This document shows positions 54,413-64,000 of a stretch of DNA of 64,000 nucleotides, one piece after another. Location of the stretch: contig JADDMT010000032.1 in NCBI GenBank assembly GCA_021401465.1, forward strand, positions 1 to 64,000, written 5' to 3'. The number at the start of each line of letters is the position of its first letter. The first letter of the stretch is position 1. The notes below the pieces were generated by a model. It did no database searches. It was given only the letters and a program-made list of their open reading frames with translations, and was not told the DNA's origin. Made by a program: the position numbers and the translations under genes. This stretch comes from Teratosphaeria epicoccoides. Its lineage: Eukaryota; Ascomycota; Dothideomycetes; Mycosphaerellales; Teratosphaeriaceae.

Positions 54413-57244
54413 TCGAATTGGCAATGGATGCAGGATAGCGAATCTGAAAGAGAAGTCAGGAAAGGTTTGACCGGAGGCTTTACGTTTAGATGCCTAGATT
54501 GATAGATCATATAGCGTCGGGTCCTTGCGTGATACTATGAGACCATAGAGGTCAGGTAGCAATGTGAAGCACTAGTCTCGAGAGTGGTTACTAAGTGCCG
54601 TCTAAGGTAGCATAGCCGTGAACTGACAGTTCTCTTACGGGGCTACGACGGTCGTAGCGTTGCAACAGAGCATATCTCGAAAGACATGGCCCAGAACAAA
54701 TACTTGGTTTGAAAATACCAAGTCGGTATCGTACTAGGCATTACTAAAGTCTAGGACGTAGGACCAAAGGAGAGAAGAGGACTTCGGTTCGCTCTCTAGG
54801 AGTGCGTTAGGGCAGCGACTAGGGCCTTGTTTCTCTATCAGCCGGAGACGCTATAGTCCTTGGTGCCGGAACTCCGGATGCTCCTGTGGATTATTCTGCT
54901 GCCTTGGTAGTTGAGATGAGGTTTAGACGATAGACAAGCTTGCACGTGCAGCCATGCACTAGTAAATCGATGTCTTGCATCCGGCCTCAACTCTGGGAAC
55001 CGTTGGGGTCACTTGATCGTAGAGAAGCATCATCATCGAAGAGTCTGCCTGACGATTCGAGATGATAAGCGGCTGTAGAGGACGTCAGTGAAATCTACGA
55101 TCCGCTACATCTCAGTACAATTCGAAAAGGCAACTACGCTAAATTGGACATGCGACGTGATATACGACATGACAAACAGCCGTGCCTGTATCAGTAGCTT
55201 GGTCCTTTTGCTCTCAGCTTATTGTACAAGGATCTGATTGTTATGGCTGGTTGAGATGCAGTAGGAGGTGTTGCGCTGGCCGAGTGGGGTGGCCAGTACT
55301 CGTCGGCGTTCATTAACAGTCTCGGCATGATGGGCCAATGCCATACGTTGGAGCCGAGAAACCTCTTGCTCTGATTTGACCCGATACTCCGAGAATTGAA
55401 ACGACGAGGGCCGAGACGAAGTATGCCTGAATGGTGATGGTACCTGTCCGCCTGACCATGCTTGAACACGAGCTTGACGCTATCTGGGTCCGCGTATCGA
55501 GTGAACCTACTCTCTGTTGGCCGGTCATGCCACATAGCCCATCTGCAAGCTCATCCAAGCATTGCATGCACGATCGACCGGTCGCCGGTTCATTTGAGAC
55601 CCTGCGAGATCCATTTGCCATCCGCTTGTAAGAACGGCCCGCGAAGTGTTGTACAAGTCGCCCGCGTTGTGACAGATTGGGGCGACATGGATGACCTAGG
55701 ATACGAGCCAGCAGCATCCGGATTGCTCTCCTGACTTCAAAGGATTGAGGAGCGAGCAAGCAAAAGGCGGACGCTCCAAACATACCTTATGCAGCAGCAC
55801 AGCTTGAAAAACGGGAGCCAAAAAAATCGCACAGCAAGACATATAGTAGTAGGGATTCCTATGTAGTCACCTGCTATAGGATTAAGATTCTACTTCACGG
55901 CTTAAGTACAGAAGAGCAGGTAATATAGGCTAACTCCACGATGCTGAGTGCTCCGCGTCGTGGCAGCGACCTCTACACTACCTCTGGGTGCTCCAACCCG
56001 TTTGACGGCCCGCGCATCGCATTTGGGCCTTCATTTCAGGATCTATGCTCACATTCACGCTCACGCTATCATGGACTGCTCTGGCGATCCACCAATCAAA
56101 GTGGTTTTTTGGGCAACTGTGGCGCCCCATCATTGTCCTGGGCACCCAATTGAGCGGTAGCTATGTGTGACTTGGACTGCTAGACTCCAGATCTCGGCGA
56201 AGGAGATGATAATGACGGCCAGAATGCAGGCTCCAATGGTCGTGGTTCCACGAGCGCAGTCGGTTCTTCAACGCAAGTAGATAGCAGGACTGTGAAGACT
56301 CATGCTCACGAGACGGCTGTTGACCTGCCAAGTGCCTCCTCGGAATGGAAACCCGATCTTAAATGTCAAAAGAGCTAGCGACGGACGCTTTAGCTGCCAT
56401 GTAGCGAAGAACGACATTATAGTTGGTTGTGCCCCATCCGGAGACACACACGAGTGACCAGCTCCAAGAAAATGACGGCTTCACTATCCAGGCCCTTGTA
56501 TGGTCCAACGCGACAATGGGCTGCGCCTGGTGGCACAGCTAGGGTTTTGAGCTTCTATGTATATCACAATGTCTATGTCGTCCTTTCTGTCCGGGAAATT
56601 GATGACGAGGGGAACCAAACTGCAACGCACCAGGCGTAACTCCGTACAGTTGCTGCGAACATTGCAACATGACACATTAATGGCGATTGGATTGCGGTTT
56701 GCGGACGGGATTCAAAGGTGAGAACGACTGGTTTATGCCGAAGCAAATGGACATTCGCAAAGGTGCATGCCACGTCTTACAGTATGCATCAATTAGAGCC
56801 GGCAACAAGCAAACAAAGCATCTGCGGGCCCTCGGGAGAGTCGATGCTGCTGCATGGAAGACAGTCGCCGTGACACGATCAACATTGAGTGCTGACCAAC
56901 GCAACTGTTTGGAAACCTCATCCTCCACGAAAACCATTAGAAGTCCGAGATCGAGACGACATCGAGCAGCGTAATGATCACATTGTTGACGGGCCCGGTC
57001 AAGAAACAGATATCCATCTATACTCGCCCCCCGTCCATTGTGTCGGTCCATGCTGAACATCGAGCTGCACGTCAAGTGGCAGAACTTCTGTGGCTATTCG
57101 TTCCCAACTGATCATTCATGGACGTCGATCATCACGATGCCAACCATCACTGTTGCAACGCTGCTGCCGGACACTGGGTCCGGCCCAAAACCGCCACGAC
57201 ACCATTGCCATTTGTATTGCCAAAAGAGAGTCCCCCTTCAAAGT
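54413..57244. other. Gene-poor 2.8 kb, possible old repeat remnants
   Basis: No protein gene can be supported. The sequence is rich in TAG/CTA words in many frames, notably 54500-55000 and 55850-55950, which would fit old transposon sequence altered by C-to-T mutation, but no retroelement motif can be read. A minus-strand frame near 55450-55380 contains a hydrophobic stretch (IQAYFVSALVVSILGVS) without other support. Confidence 0.35.
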
Positions 57245-57589
57245 TCAATTCTGACAATAACACTCAAACGCATCCCTTTCCTCCCAGACCATCCAACAGC
57301 TGTGGAACCTCATCGTGTAATCCTCCTTATACGGGGAATTGCACTTCCCCCGTCCAGTCTTCGCATTGAAGTGCAGGACGCATTCTGTCTCGCAGTATTC
57401 CCTGGATTTTTCAGGACAGTTTCCCGCGCCCTATCATGTCAACTTTAGAGAGCTGAAGCGGGATGTAGGGCGTTGGTCAGATGGACTTACGGGCCAGATG
57501 GCGGGTTGGCAGACGCAGTTTTTCATGCTGGCCGTAGCGTACGGAAGAGTCACGGCTGTGAGGGCCAAGATATAGGTGAGGAGTCCCAT
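57245..57589 (-). CDS. Small secreted cysteine-rich protein, defensin-like cysteine pattern
   Basis: Two exons (57589-57491, 57430-57245) separated by a 60-base intron (GTAAGT donor, TTGAC branch-like site, TAG acceptor) give 94 residues. Residues 1-20 (MGLLTYILALTAVTLPYATA) are a good signal peptide. The mature part of about 74 residues has nine cysteines at 25, 27, 38, 46, 50, 63, 78, 90 and 92. Within them C46-x3-C50, G61-x-C63 and C90-x-C92 reproduce the three signature elements of the cysteine-stabilised alpha-beta (defensin-type) fold, with extra N-terminal CxC and C78. It contains no recognised named family domain. Secreted cysteine-rich proteins in fungi act as effectors, antimicrobials or in other extracellular roles; the function here is unknown. 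It stands in a gene-poor stretch, which is common for such genes. Confidence 0.75.
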
Positions 57590-58726
57590 GGTAATTCTGA
57601 TGTGAGCAATCGTGTGCTTGTCGGCTCTCAATGTCGGATGCCGAAAGCAGCAGTGCAGAGATGGCGATTGTGTTGAGTTGGGTCAAAGGGGTGGGAGAGG
57701 TGGTAAGCTCATGTGGTGATCTGATGAGCTTTAGACGACAGTTATCTATAGGCACTCTCACCTAGGCTCCATCTGCTTGGCAGAACTCCTGAGTCTTGGT
57801 AACACAAGGGAATTGCTTGGATCATAGGACGTCCGATCAAGACAATTGACAAGAGTTCACATACACCGGGAAGGCCGAAAATTCGAAACGAGTCCAAAGT
57901 TCACAATGTCACGAGGATTAAATCTGCTCAGCGCTCTTTGCCCAGCCTTTTCACGCTTAAAAGGTTTACGGCGTACGCACACCGCCACGCCGATTGCGTG
58001 GCCATTGCTCGGTCGTGTCTAGGCCGCGGATTAGGCATGCGAAAGAGCGCGGTGGAATACGATCATCTCACCAGGGACGCTTGTAAATCCGCAGACCATG
58101 ATCGACAGTAAGACGCTTTGATTGGATCAATTGGCCCAGGATTCTATGGCGGGCGGCGAGTGAGCTATGTCAAGCTTTCGCCATGCCTTTGACCATCGAC
58201 ACGGCCTCGCATCAGAGCAGCTCAGCGGTCCGATCATATTCCGCAATCGGCATCTGACGCTTCCGCATCCCGAACAATAACTATAAGCGAATCGGATGCC
58301 AGCAAAGCCACCGTTGCCATGACTTTGGACATGCCTTCTGCCGCATTCCGTCCGGTTAGTCAGCGATGTGTGTAGACGCTCGGCCGAGGGCAGGTGCAGG
58401 AGTTGGAGTGGAGAGTGGAGAGAGTCCGACGCCACGCAGTTGGACGACTAGTTCTTTGGCAAGAGACATTGATGGGATCGCCGCAACAGGATTTTTCCTT
58501 CGAGCTGAGACCGACAGGGGTTCAGTCATTCTAATCGTAGAGAGTCTGCTCGTGACAAGATGGACTTCGACAGTCGCGTGTACAGCATCTTGGAACATAT
58601 CTGCACGGCCGTCCATGCAGACAACGGATGGGTATATCCTGATGGCATAGCCTAAGATGCAGGCGGCCAAGCCGCGAGACCCACCCGTCCTCTCCGTGCG
58701 TGCGTGGAAGCAGCAGAAAAGGCTTG
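57590..58726. other. Intergenic, no gene recognised
   Basis: 1.1 kb. The first 200 bases are pyrimidine-rich on the minus strand and likely hold the promoter and leader of the cysteine-rich gene. The remainder has only unsupported ORFs and should contain the MBP1 3' UTR. Confidence 0.45.
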
Positions 58727-60891
58727 CTAAGCTCCCGAAACCTCCAATCCTCTCCATTCCTCCAATTCTGCCACGATCTCTGGCAGCATGCCCTCCACAT
58801 CCTCTTCCCTAACATTCAAAGCGCCGGTGATGAGTCGCTTGTACTGCTGTCTCCTCTCGGCTCCCTCATCGCCATTTGCCTTCGACAAAGCCTGTACAAT
58901 AGCCTTGACGAGATTTCTTCTCTCTTTCTGCACCTCCACGAGCTGTTTCGACAGATTGAACTTGAGCGCCAGCGCTTCCTCTTTGTTCACTGGGTTCAAC
59001 GACGGGTCTGATGCTGGAAGTTTCGACTCTTCCGTCTGGATCAGTTGAGAAATGGCAAACGCCTGCTCGTCCTCTGTCAGGTCGTGACATTGGCGTTCCA
59101 GCTCCTCAAGCTCGCGAATGAGCTGCTCGTCCGCGTCAGCGCCAAATCCGGAAGTCTGCTCTAGCTCCTTGACGCGCAATTCCTCCTTCTGCTTCTGGAT
59201 GGCCTCGATCTCTGCCCTGCGGATAGCAACGACCCGTTCGGCTTCTGCAAGCTCAGCGTCCTTCTCTGCCAATTCAACATCGAGTGCCTTCGCGAGCTCA
59301 TTAGTCTTGCTCAGCATATCCGGGATCATCCCAGATGTCAGAGCTAGAGCGGCTTCAGACTTGTACAAATCTGCTGCTTCTACGCCGCTCGATCTTAAGA
59401 TAGAGGCACGGCTACCAAGAGGATCGAAGGGTATACCATTGAGAGGCTGAACTGCTCCGCCACCGACTTGGACGGTGTCGCTAGCCTGAAATGGTGATGA
59501 TGAGAGCTGACGGTTGCGCTCTTGACGACGATGGTTGAGTTGAACAATAAGCTGGTCGGCAGTCTCGCCCACTGCATTGGGGATGTCGACTGCTGCGTTC
59601 CTGCCAATAAGACTGCGAACGCATTTTCTTGCACCGTTTCGTGCGGCAATGGTGATAGCGGTATCGCCGTTGTTGTCCTGTTCATTCAAGACGCGTTCGA
59701 TCTGATCAGGCGACAGCACTTCCGACATCTTGTTTAGTATGCAATCCATATAGTACCGCGCACATTCGTATTTCTTTTTGCTCTGCGTGATGCCGGCAAT
59801 ATGGTGGAAGACGGTGCTGCCGAACCATTCCTGCATGTTGACAGTCCGGATGAGCAGAGCTGCTAGTTTCTCCATGTTGCGCTTGTCGAACGAATTGGTA
59901 AAAATCACGCTTCTCATTAGTGGTGTCTCTCCGTTATGACTCTGCGCGTCAGTACGTGCGCCACGGCGGATCAGGTCTTTGACGACTTCAATGTCGCCCA
60001 TTGCAGCGGCCCAGTGCAATGCATTGTGACCACGGTCATCGATTGCCCTATTTAGATCTGCGCTAGGAGGTGGTACCGGTGCTGTATCTCGACCGTCGAG
60101 CGGGTTGTCGGCGAGCATGAAGTAATCGAGTAGCTCGTCAGCCCAGAGTCTGTGTTCTTGCTCGGCCTGGGTCAGCTGGTTTTCGACCCGTCTCCGCTGC
60201 CTCGAGCCTGAGAAGGGAGCCAGATCCGGGTATTCGTCGAATTGCGGCTCTGAAGCGACGGTCTCGTTGTCTGGCGTCTCGTCATGCATCGGAGTGTCCA
60301 TGTCATGCGCCGGATGCTGATGATGGTACATGTTCGCGGCAGGCGGTGCTCGGCGGGCAGGAGCGGTGGCGCGAGGCTGTCGCGGCTTGCTCGACGCGGC
60401 GGTGACATGCTTGGGTGCAGGGGGTGGCGAGCGATCACCTGGCACGAAGTCGAAGATGGGCAGCAGCTTCTCCAGCACTCCGTTCTTGGCAGCCAACGCT
60501 CTGCCATCTGCCAGAGGGATCCATGTGCCTGTCAGGCATCCGTTAGTCATGCTCCGCCCTGTCGAGGAAGGAGCAGTCGCCCGGCATACCTTGGTACTTG
60601 CCATACCCGCCCTGCACCTTCTCGTGCACTCCCTTCTGCACCTCTCTTTCCAGAATGCGCGTGCGGGCGGGCTTATCATAGTCGGCAAGCTTGAGGATGT
60701 GCGTGGCATTGATCCAGTCGTCTGACCGTCGGCGCATGATGTGCTCGCCGCCCAGGGAGAATTCATACACGGGGACCTTGGACACTGTCAGCCGTGTGCG
60801 CCAGAAACACCTTGTGAGGCCGCGCATGCACACAGACATTACTATACGTCGCCGAGTAGACGGTCTGGGAGTTGCCCGAGGTGCGCGCCAT
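58727..60891 (-). CDS. MBP1: APSES transcription factor Mbp1 (MBF complex)
   Basis: DNA-binding subunit of the MBF factor that drives G1/S gene expression. Three exons: 60891-60838, 60776-60590 and 60528-58727, with two 61-base introns, giving 680 residues. The N-terminal APSES/KilA-N DNA-binding domain is rebuilt by the splices: YSATYSNVPVYEFSLGGEHI, MRRRSDDWINATHILKLAD, RTRILEREVQKGVHEKVQGG and KYQGTWIPLADGRALA. A Pro/His-rich linker follows, then ankyrin repeats (RGHNALHWAAAMGDIEVVKD, NGETPLMRSVIFTNSFDKRN, NGDTAITIAARNGARKCVRS), and a long C-terminal coiled coil (ELAEKDAELAEAERVVAIRR) that should mediate pairing with Swi6. The 679-codon ORF visible without splicing starts with a false N-terminus. 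Divergent from trpC over 298 bases. Confidence 0.95.
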
Positions 60892-61189
60892 GTTGCTTGC
60901 ACTGCTCCTGCTAGTATTGCGGTGGTCGGTGGTCGCTGTTGCCGTGGTCAACCTGCGATCACCACAAGCATCAGGTATGGAAGGCACGTGTCGCTTTCGT
61001 GTGGAATGAGGAAAGAACGCGGAAAGAACGCGACCAAGGGAACCCACAAAGACGCGTGCGGGGTTTGCGCTCGGGAATTCCGCTTCGGCAACTAGGTTCA
61101 ATTTGGCACGGTAGCATTTGTGAAACGACGCGACTCCGAGGCGACCCTCGATGAAAAGAGCGTGATCGTGGAAGCGGTGAATCTCCAAG
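60892..61189. promoter_or_regulatory. Divergent promoter MBP1 / trpC
   Basis: 298 bases between the two start codons, so both promoters must share it. GCGACG- and ACGCG-containing words (for example AGACGCGTGC near 61050) occur; ACGCGT is the MCB element bound by MBF itself, so autoregulation of MBP1 is conceivable but unproven. Confidence 0.55.
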
Positions 61190-63493
61190 ATGCCGGCTCT
61201 TGATCTGATCGATCATTCACCCCAACATCCGAAGCCGGCTCCACCGATCCCGTCTGCCAGCAATGTCGTCTTGATCGACAACTACGATTCTTTCACCTGG
61301 AACGTATATCAGTATCTCGTCCTCGAAGGTGCGACGGTCACGGTCTTCCGGAACGATGAAATCATCTTGGAAGACCTCATCTCGCGGCAGCCCACTCAAC
61401 TCGTCATTTCTCCCGGTCCAGGACATCCGGAAAGCGATTCTGGTATTAGCAAAGATGCCATCAAGCACTTCGCTGGCAAGATCCCCGTCCTCGGCGTATG
61501 TATGGGCCAGCAATGTATCTGTTCAGTCTTCGGCGGAACCGTCGAGCAGACTGGCGACATTCTCCATGGCAAGACCTCACCACTACGACATGATGGAAAG
61601 GGCGTCTATGCTGGTCTTGCCCAAGATCTCCCAGTGACAAGGTATCACTCCTTGGCGGCCACGCATCCGACTCTACCTGACACCCTCGAGCTGTCGAGTT
61701 GGATTGCTGCAGGTCCTGATGGTGGCAAGGGCGTCATCATGGGAGTCAGGCATAAGGAGTTTCTGGTTGAGGGAGTTCAGTTTCACCCAGAGAGCATTCT
61801 TACAGCTGAGGGCAGGGTCATGCTCAAGAACTTCCTGCGGATGCAAGGCGGCACTTGGGCGGACAATGAGAAGTTGCAAAAGCAAGCCAAGCCTGCGGTT
61901 CCTAATGGTACAGCTGCAAGCAATGGTACCATGGACAAGAAGACTTCCATCCTCGAGCGCATCTACGCGCATCGCAAGATGGCCGTGGCCAAGCAGAAAG
62001 GGATTCCCTCACAGCGCCCAGAAGACCTGCAAGCAGCCTACGACCTCAACCTCGCACCGGCCGTCATTGATTTCGTGGAGCGGCTGCGACAGTCTCCGTA
62101 TAAGCTTTCTTTAATGGCTGAAATCAAGCGTGCAAGTCCGTCAAAGGGCATCATCTCACTCTCAGCTTGTGCGCCTGCGCAGGCTCGTACATATGCTTTA
62201 GCTGGCGCCAGCACGATCTCCGTACTTACTGAGCCTGAATGGTTCAAGGGCTCAATTGACGACTTACGAGCTGTCAGACAAGCACTTTCCGGCATGCCCA
62301 ACAGGCCAGCCATTCTGCGGAAGGAGTTTATCTTTGAGGAGTACCAGATCCTCGAGGGTCGTCTGGCTGGTGCCGACACGGTTCTGTTGATCGTGAAGAT
62401 GCTTGATATGGAGACACTGACACGCCTGTACAAATACAGCCAAAGCCTTGGCATGGAGCCCGTTGTAGAAGTCAACGCTGCAGATGAGATGGAGATCGCC
62501 GTCAAGCTTGGTTCAAAGGTCATTGGCGTCAACAACCGCAATCTCACGACCTTCGACGTCGATATGGAGACGACAACGCGACTCATGAGCATGGTATCCA
62601 AAGATACTATCCTGTGCGCGTTGAGCGGTATCGCTGGTCCACAAGATGTGGCACCATATCAACAGAATGGTGTAGGTGCTGTGCTCGTCGGAGAAGCTCT
62701 TATGAGAGCAAAAGACATCACAGGCTTCATCGCTGAGCTCCTTGGTGGTGGCGAGCAAGTCGTGAAAGCTTCAAGGAAACGAAAACCCCTGGTCAAGATT
62801 TGCGGTACACGAAGTGCAGCCGCAGCCAAGACGGCGATCGAGTCAGGCGCTGACCTCATCGGCATGATCTTAGTCACAGGACGCAAACGATGCGTGCCTA
62901 CAGAGACTGCGCTCGAGATCTCACGGATCGTCCACTCGACTTACACGCCCTCACCAAGACTACAACATCAACCCACGCCGGAGGCAAAGGCAGAAAATTT
63001 CTTCGAGCATGCAGCCAATAATTACCTACAACATCGCAAACGAGCACTCATCGTTGGTGTCTTTCAGAACCAACCATTGGACTACGTACTCGAGCAGCAG
63101 ATGCTTCTGGATCTCGACATTGTCCAACTCCACGGCTCAGAACCCATCGAATGGGCTTCATTGATACCTGTCCCTGTCATCCGCGCCTTCAAGCCAGATG
63201 AGCGCGAGCTTGGTGCGCGCGGGTACCATGCTATACCGCTTCTCGACTCAGGCGCAGGTGGTACTGGCGAGCAGATCGGCACGGAGAAGGCTGTGGCGGT
63301 GTTGAAGGCGGATCCTGGGCTGAGGGTTCTGCTTGCTGGTGGCCTGGAACCTGGAAATGTGGTCGAGAAGTTGCAAGCAGTTGGCCGCGGTGTCGCTGGT
63401 GTGGATGTGAGTAGTGGCGTTGAGACGGAAGGGGAACAGGATCTGGACAAGATCAAGCGCTTTGTCGCTGCTGCTAAGAGCGTGGAGTTGTGA
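61190..63493 (+). CDS. trpC: Trifunctional tryptophan biosynthesis protein TrpC
   Basis: Combines glutamine amidotransferase (anthranilate synthase component II), indole-3-glycerol-phosphate synthase and phosphoribosylanthranilate isomerase, as in other filamentous ascomycetes. Single exon, 767 residues. Amidotransferase about 25-225: VVLIDNYDSFTWNVYQYL, the oxyanion loop SPGPGHPESDSG, the nucleophile in LGVCMGQQCI and the His-Glu pair in VQFHPESIL. IGPS about 255-510: LMAEIKRASPSKGII, ISVLTEPEWFKGS, LRKEFIFEEYQI, and VIGVNNRNLTTFDVD. PRAI about 540-765: VKICGTRSAAAAKTAIESGA, IGMILVTGRKRCV, DIVQLHGSEP, LLAGGLEPGNV and GVDVSSGVETEGEQD. Residues 225-255 are a flexible linker. All catalytic motifs look intact. 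It functions with a separately encoded TrpE. Confidence 0.97.
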   Translation: MPALDLIDHSPQHPKPAPPIPSASNVVLIDNYDSFTWNVYQYLVLEGATVTVFRNDEIILEDLISRQPTQLVISPGPGHPESDSGISKDAIKHFAGKIPVLGVCMGQQCICSVFGGTVEQTGDILHGKTSPLRHDGKGVYAGLAQDLPVTRYHSLAATHPTLPDTLELSSWIAAGPDGGKGVIMGVRHKEFLVEGVQFHPESILTAEGRVMLKNFLRMQGGTWADNEKLQKQAKPAVPNGTAASNGTMDKKTSILERIYAHRKMAVAKQKGIPSQRPEDLQAAYDLNLAPAVIDFVERLRQSPYKLSLMAEIKRASPSKGIISLSACAPAQARTYALAGASTISVLTEPEWFKGSIDDLRAVRQALSGMPNRPAILRKEFIFEEYQILEGRLAGADTVLLIVKMLDMETLTRLYKYSQSLGMEPVVEVNAADEMEIAVKLGSKVIGVNNRNLTTFDVDMETTTRLMSMVSKDTILCALSGIAGPQDVAPYQQNGVGAVLVGEALMRAKDITGFIAELLGGGEQVVKASRKRKPLVKICGTRSAAAAKTAIESGADLIGMILVTGRKRCVPTETALEISRIVHSTYTPSPRLQHQPTPEAKAENFFEHAANNYLQHRKRALIVGVFQNQPLDYVLEQQMLLDLDIVQLHGSEPIEWASLIPVPVIRAFKPDERELGARGYHAIPLLDSGAGGTGEQIGTEKAVAVLKADPGLRVLLAGGLEPGNVVEKLQAVGRGVAGVDVSSGVETEGEQDLDKIKRFVAAAKSVEL

Positions 63494-63912
63494 GTCATTT
63501 TTGCGCCGGGCTGTGCGACAACTAGTTCGTCAGCTGTAATCCAGCATTCTCGTGACTTGCAAAACCCAGCACTATCGCGACTGACGAGCGCCCGCGCCCG
63601 AGCGTTGGAATGTCTAATTCGACCATCACAGTATGTCACCAGAGCTGAGCCTGTCTGTCACATACGGCTACACCTTGGCGTCATGCGCACGTGCAATTTG
63701 CCGTTGCTCCAGGGCCAAGTCCACTTCACTCGCACATGCTTCATCCTTTCCAGTTCCGACCGTTGTCACATGCCATATTGTATATGTGCTTCTTCATTGC
63801 CTGGCCGCATTCTCCCACTTACATCGACCTTCGACGACGACGGCAGTCTAACGTGGGAATCAAACAGCTACATCGCCATCTTAATCTGTGATCAACCACA
63901 CAAGCAGCTATC
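63494..63912. other. Intergenic, no gene recognised
   Basis: 419 bases between trpC and the possible gene at the edge; contains the trpC 3' end. Nothing else recognised. Confidence 0.45.
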
Positions 63913-64000
63913 ATGGCACCATCACCCACCGGTCCACTCAAAAATACGGCAATCTGCATCGTCTACCCCATCACCTGGAGTAAATCCTCTTGGCGCCCGG
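63913..64000 (+). CDS. Possible start of a gene cut by the window end
   Basis: An ATG in a good context (ATCATGGC) after a CA-rich leader opens MAPSPTGPLKNTAICIVYPI and runs to the last base without a stop. Only 29 codons are visible, so neither its reality nor its family can be judged. Confidence 0.3.
   Translation, partial: MAPSPTGPLKNTAICIVYPITWSKSSWRP

Noticed and set aside
55313..55783. 156-codon minus ORF with a possible transmembrane helix
   Set aside because: No start context, splice support or domain; left within the gene-poor region.
60543..60902. 119-codon minus ORF and the unspliced 679-codon start of MBP1
   Set aside because: They are exon 2 and exon 3 of MBP1 read through introns; splicing gives the canonical APSES domain.
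1..64000. CRISPR arrays, bacterial operons, phage or rRNA genes
   Set aside because: None seen; all recognisable genes are eukaryotic (fungal) and spliced in many cases.

Overview
The window is nuclear DNA of a filamentous ascomycete (Pezizomycotina). It most resembles a Dothideomycete of the Mycosphaerella/Capnodiales type, but that placement is inferred from gene content only. Supporting observations are short GT-AG introns (about 49-140 bases in most genes) with CTRAC-like branch points, typical fungal proteins (trifunctional TrpC, Mbp1, Ssk1, FadA, Pmp3, Ssn3), loosely packed genes on both strands without operons, and a retrotransposon relic whose in-frame stops all look like C-to-T changes, the footprint of repeat-induced point mutation (RIP).

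Layout. 1-2.4 kb: the left edge is the decayed gag of a Ty3/gypsy-like element, then a CAA/CAT microsatellite. 3-26 kb is mostly conserved housekeeping and signalling genes: G-alpha (FadA type), a two-LIM protein, an eight-exon endopolygalacturonase, a compact Ssk1-like response regulator, kinetochore Dsn1/Mis13, exosome Rrp46, Maf1, AP-1 sigma, and the glutamate-cysteine ligase regulatory subunit. 27.7-30 kb holds two tandem BTB/POZ genes, one intact and one frameshifted. 30-43 kb is again mostly intact: a sugar-porter MFS protein, Ssn3 (Cdk8), an orphan methyltransferase, spermidine synthase, Pmp3, an unknown membrane protein, and an Afg1-like ATPase.

43-54 kb is a gene graveyard. It contains a broken LPxE(L/V)-type gene, a small gene split by an exact 16-bp tandem duplication, a second broken gene of the same general kind, a histidine acid phosphatase pseudogene, a short-chain dehydrogenase pseudogene and a broken membrane-protein gene. 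Between them lie an intact-looking F-box-like protein and an intact Arg/Asp-rich protein. 54-58 kb is gene-poor and holds two small candidate secreted-protein genes that a long-ORF search misses. The better one (57245-57589, minus strand) encodes 94 residues with a signal peptide and a cysteine pattern matching the cysteine-stabilised alpha-beta (defensin-like) signature. 58.7-64 kb returns to core genes: Mbp1 and trifunctional trpC share a 298-bp divergent promoter, followed by a possible gene start at the right edge.

The core genes do not form one pathway. They cover heterotrimeric G-protein and HOG-type signalling, cell-cycle transcription (Mbp1), the Mediator kinase, RNA decay, Pol III control, glutathione, polyamine and tryptophan synthesis. 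The polygalacturonase and the small secreted proteins fit a plant-associated lifestyle (inference). Exon boundaries were placed by eye from splice signals, reading frame and family conservation.
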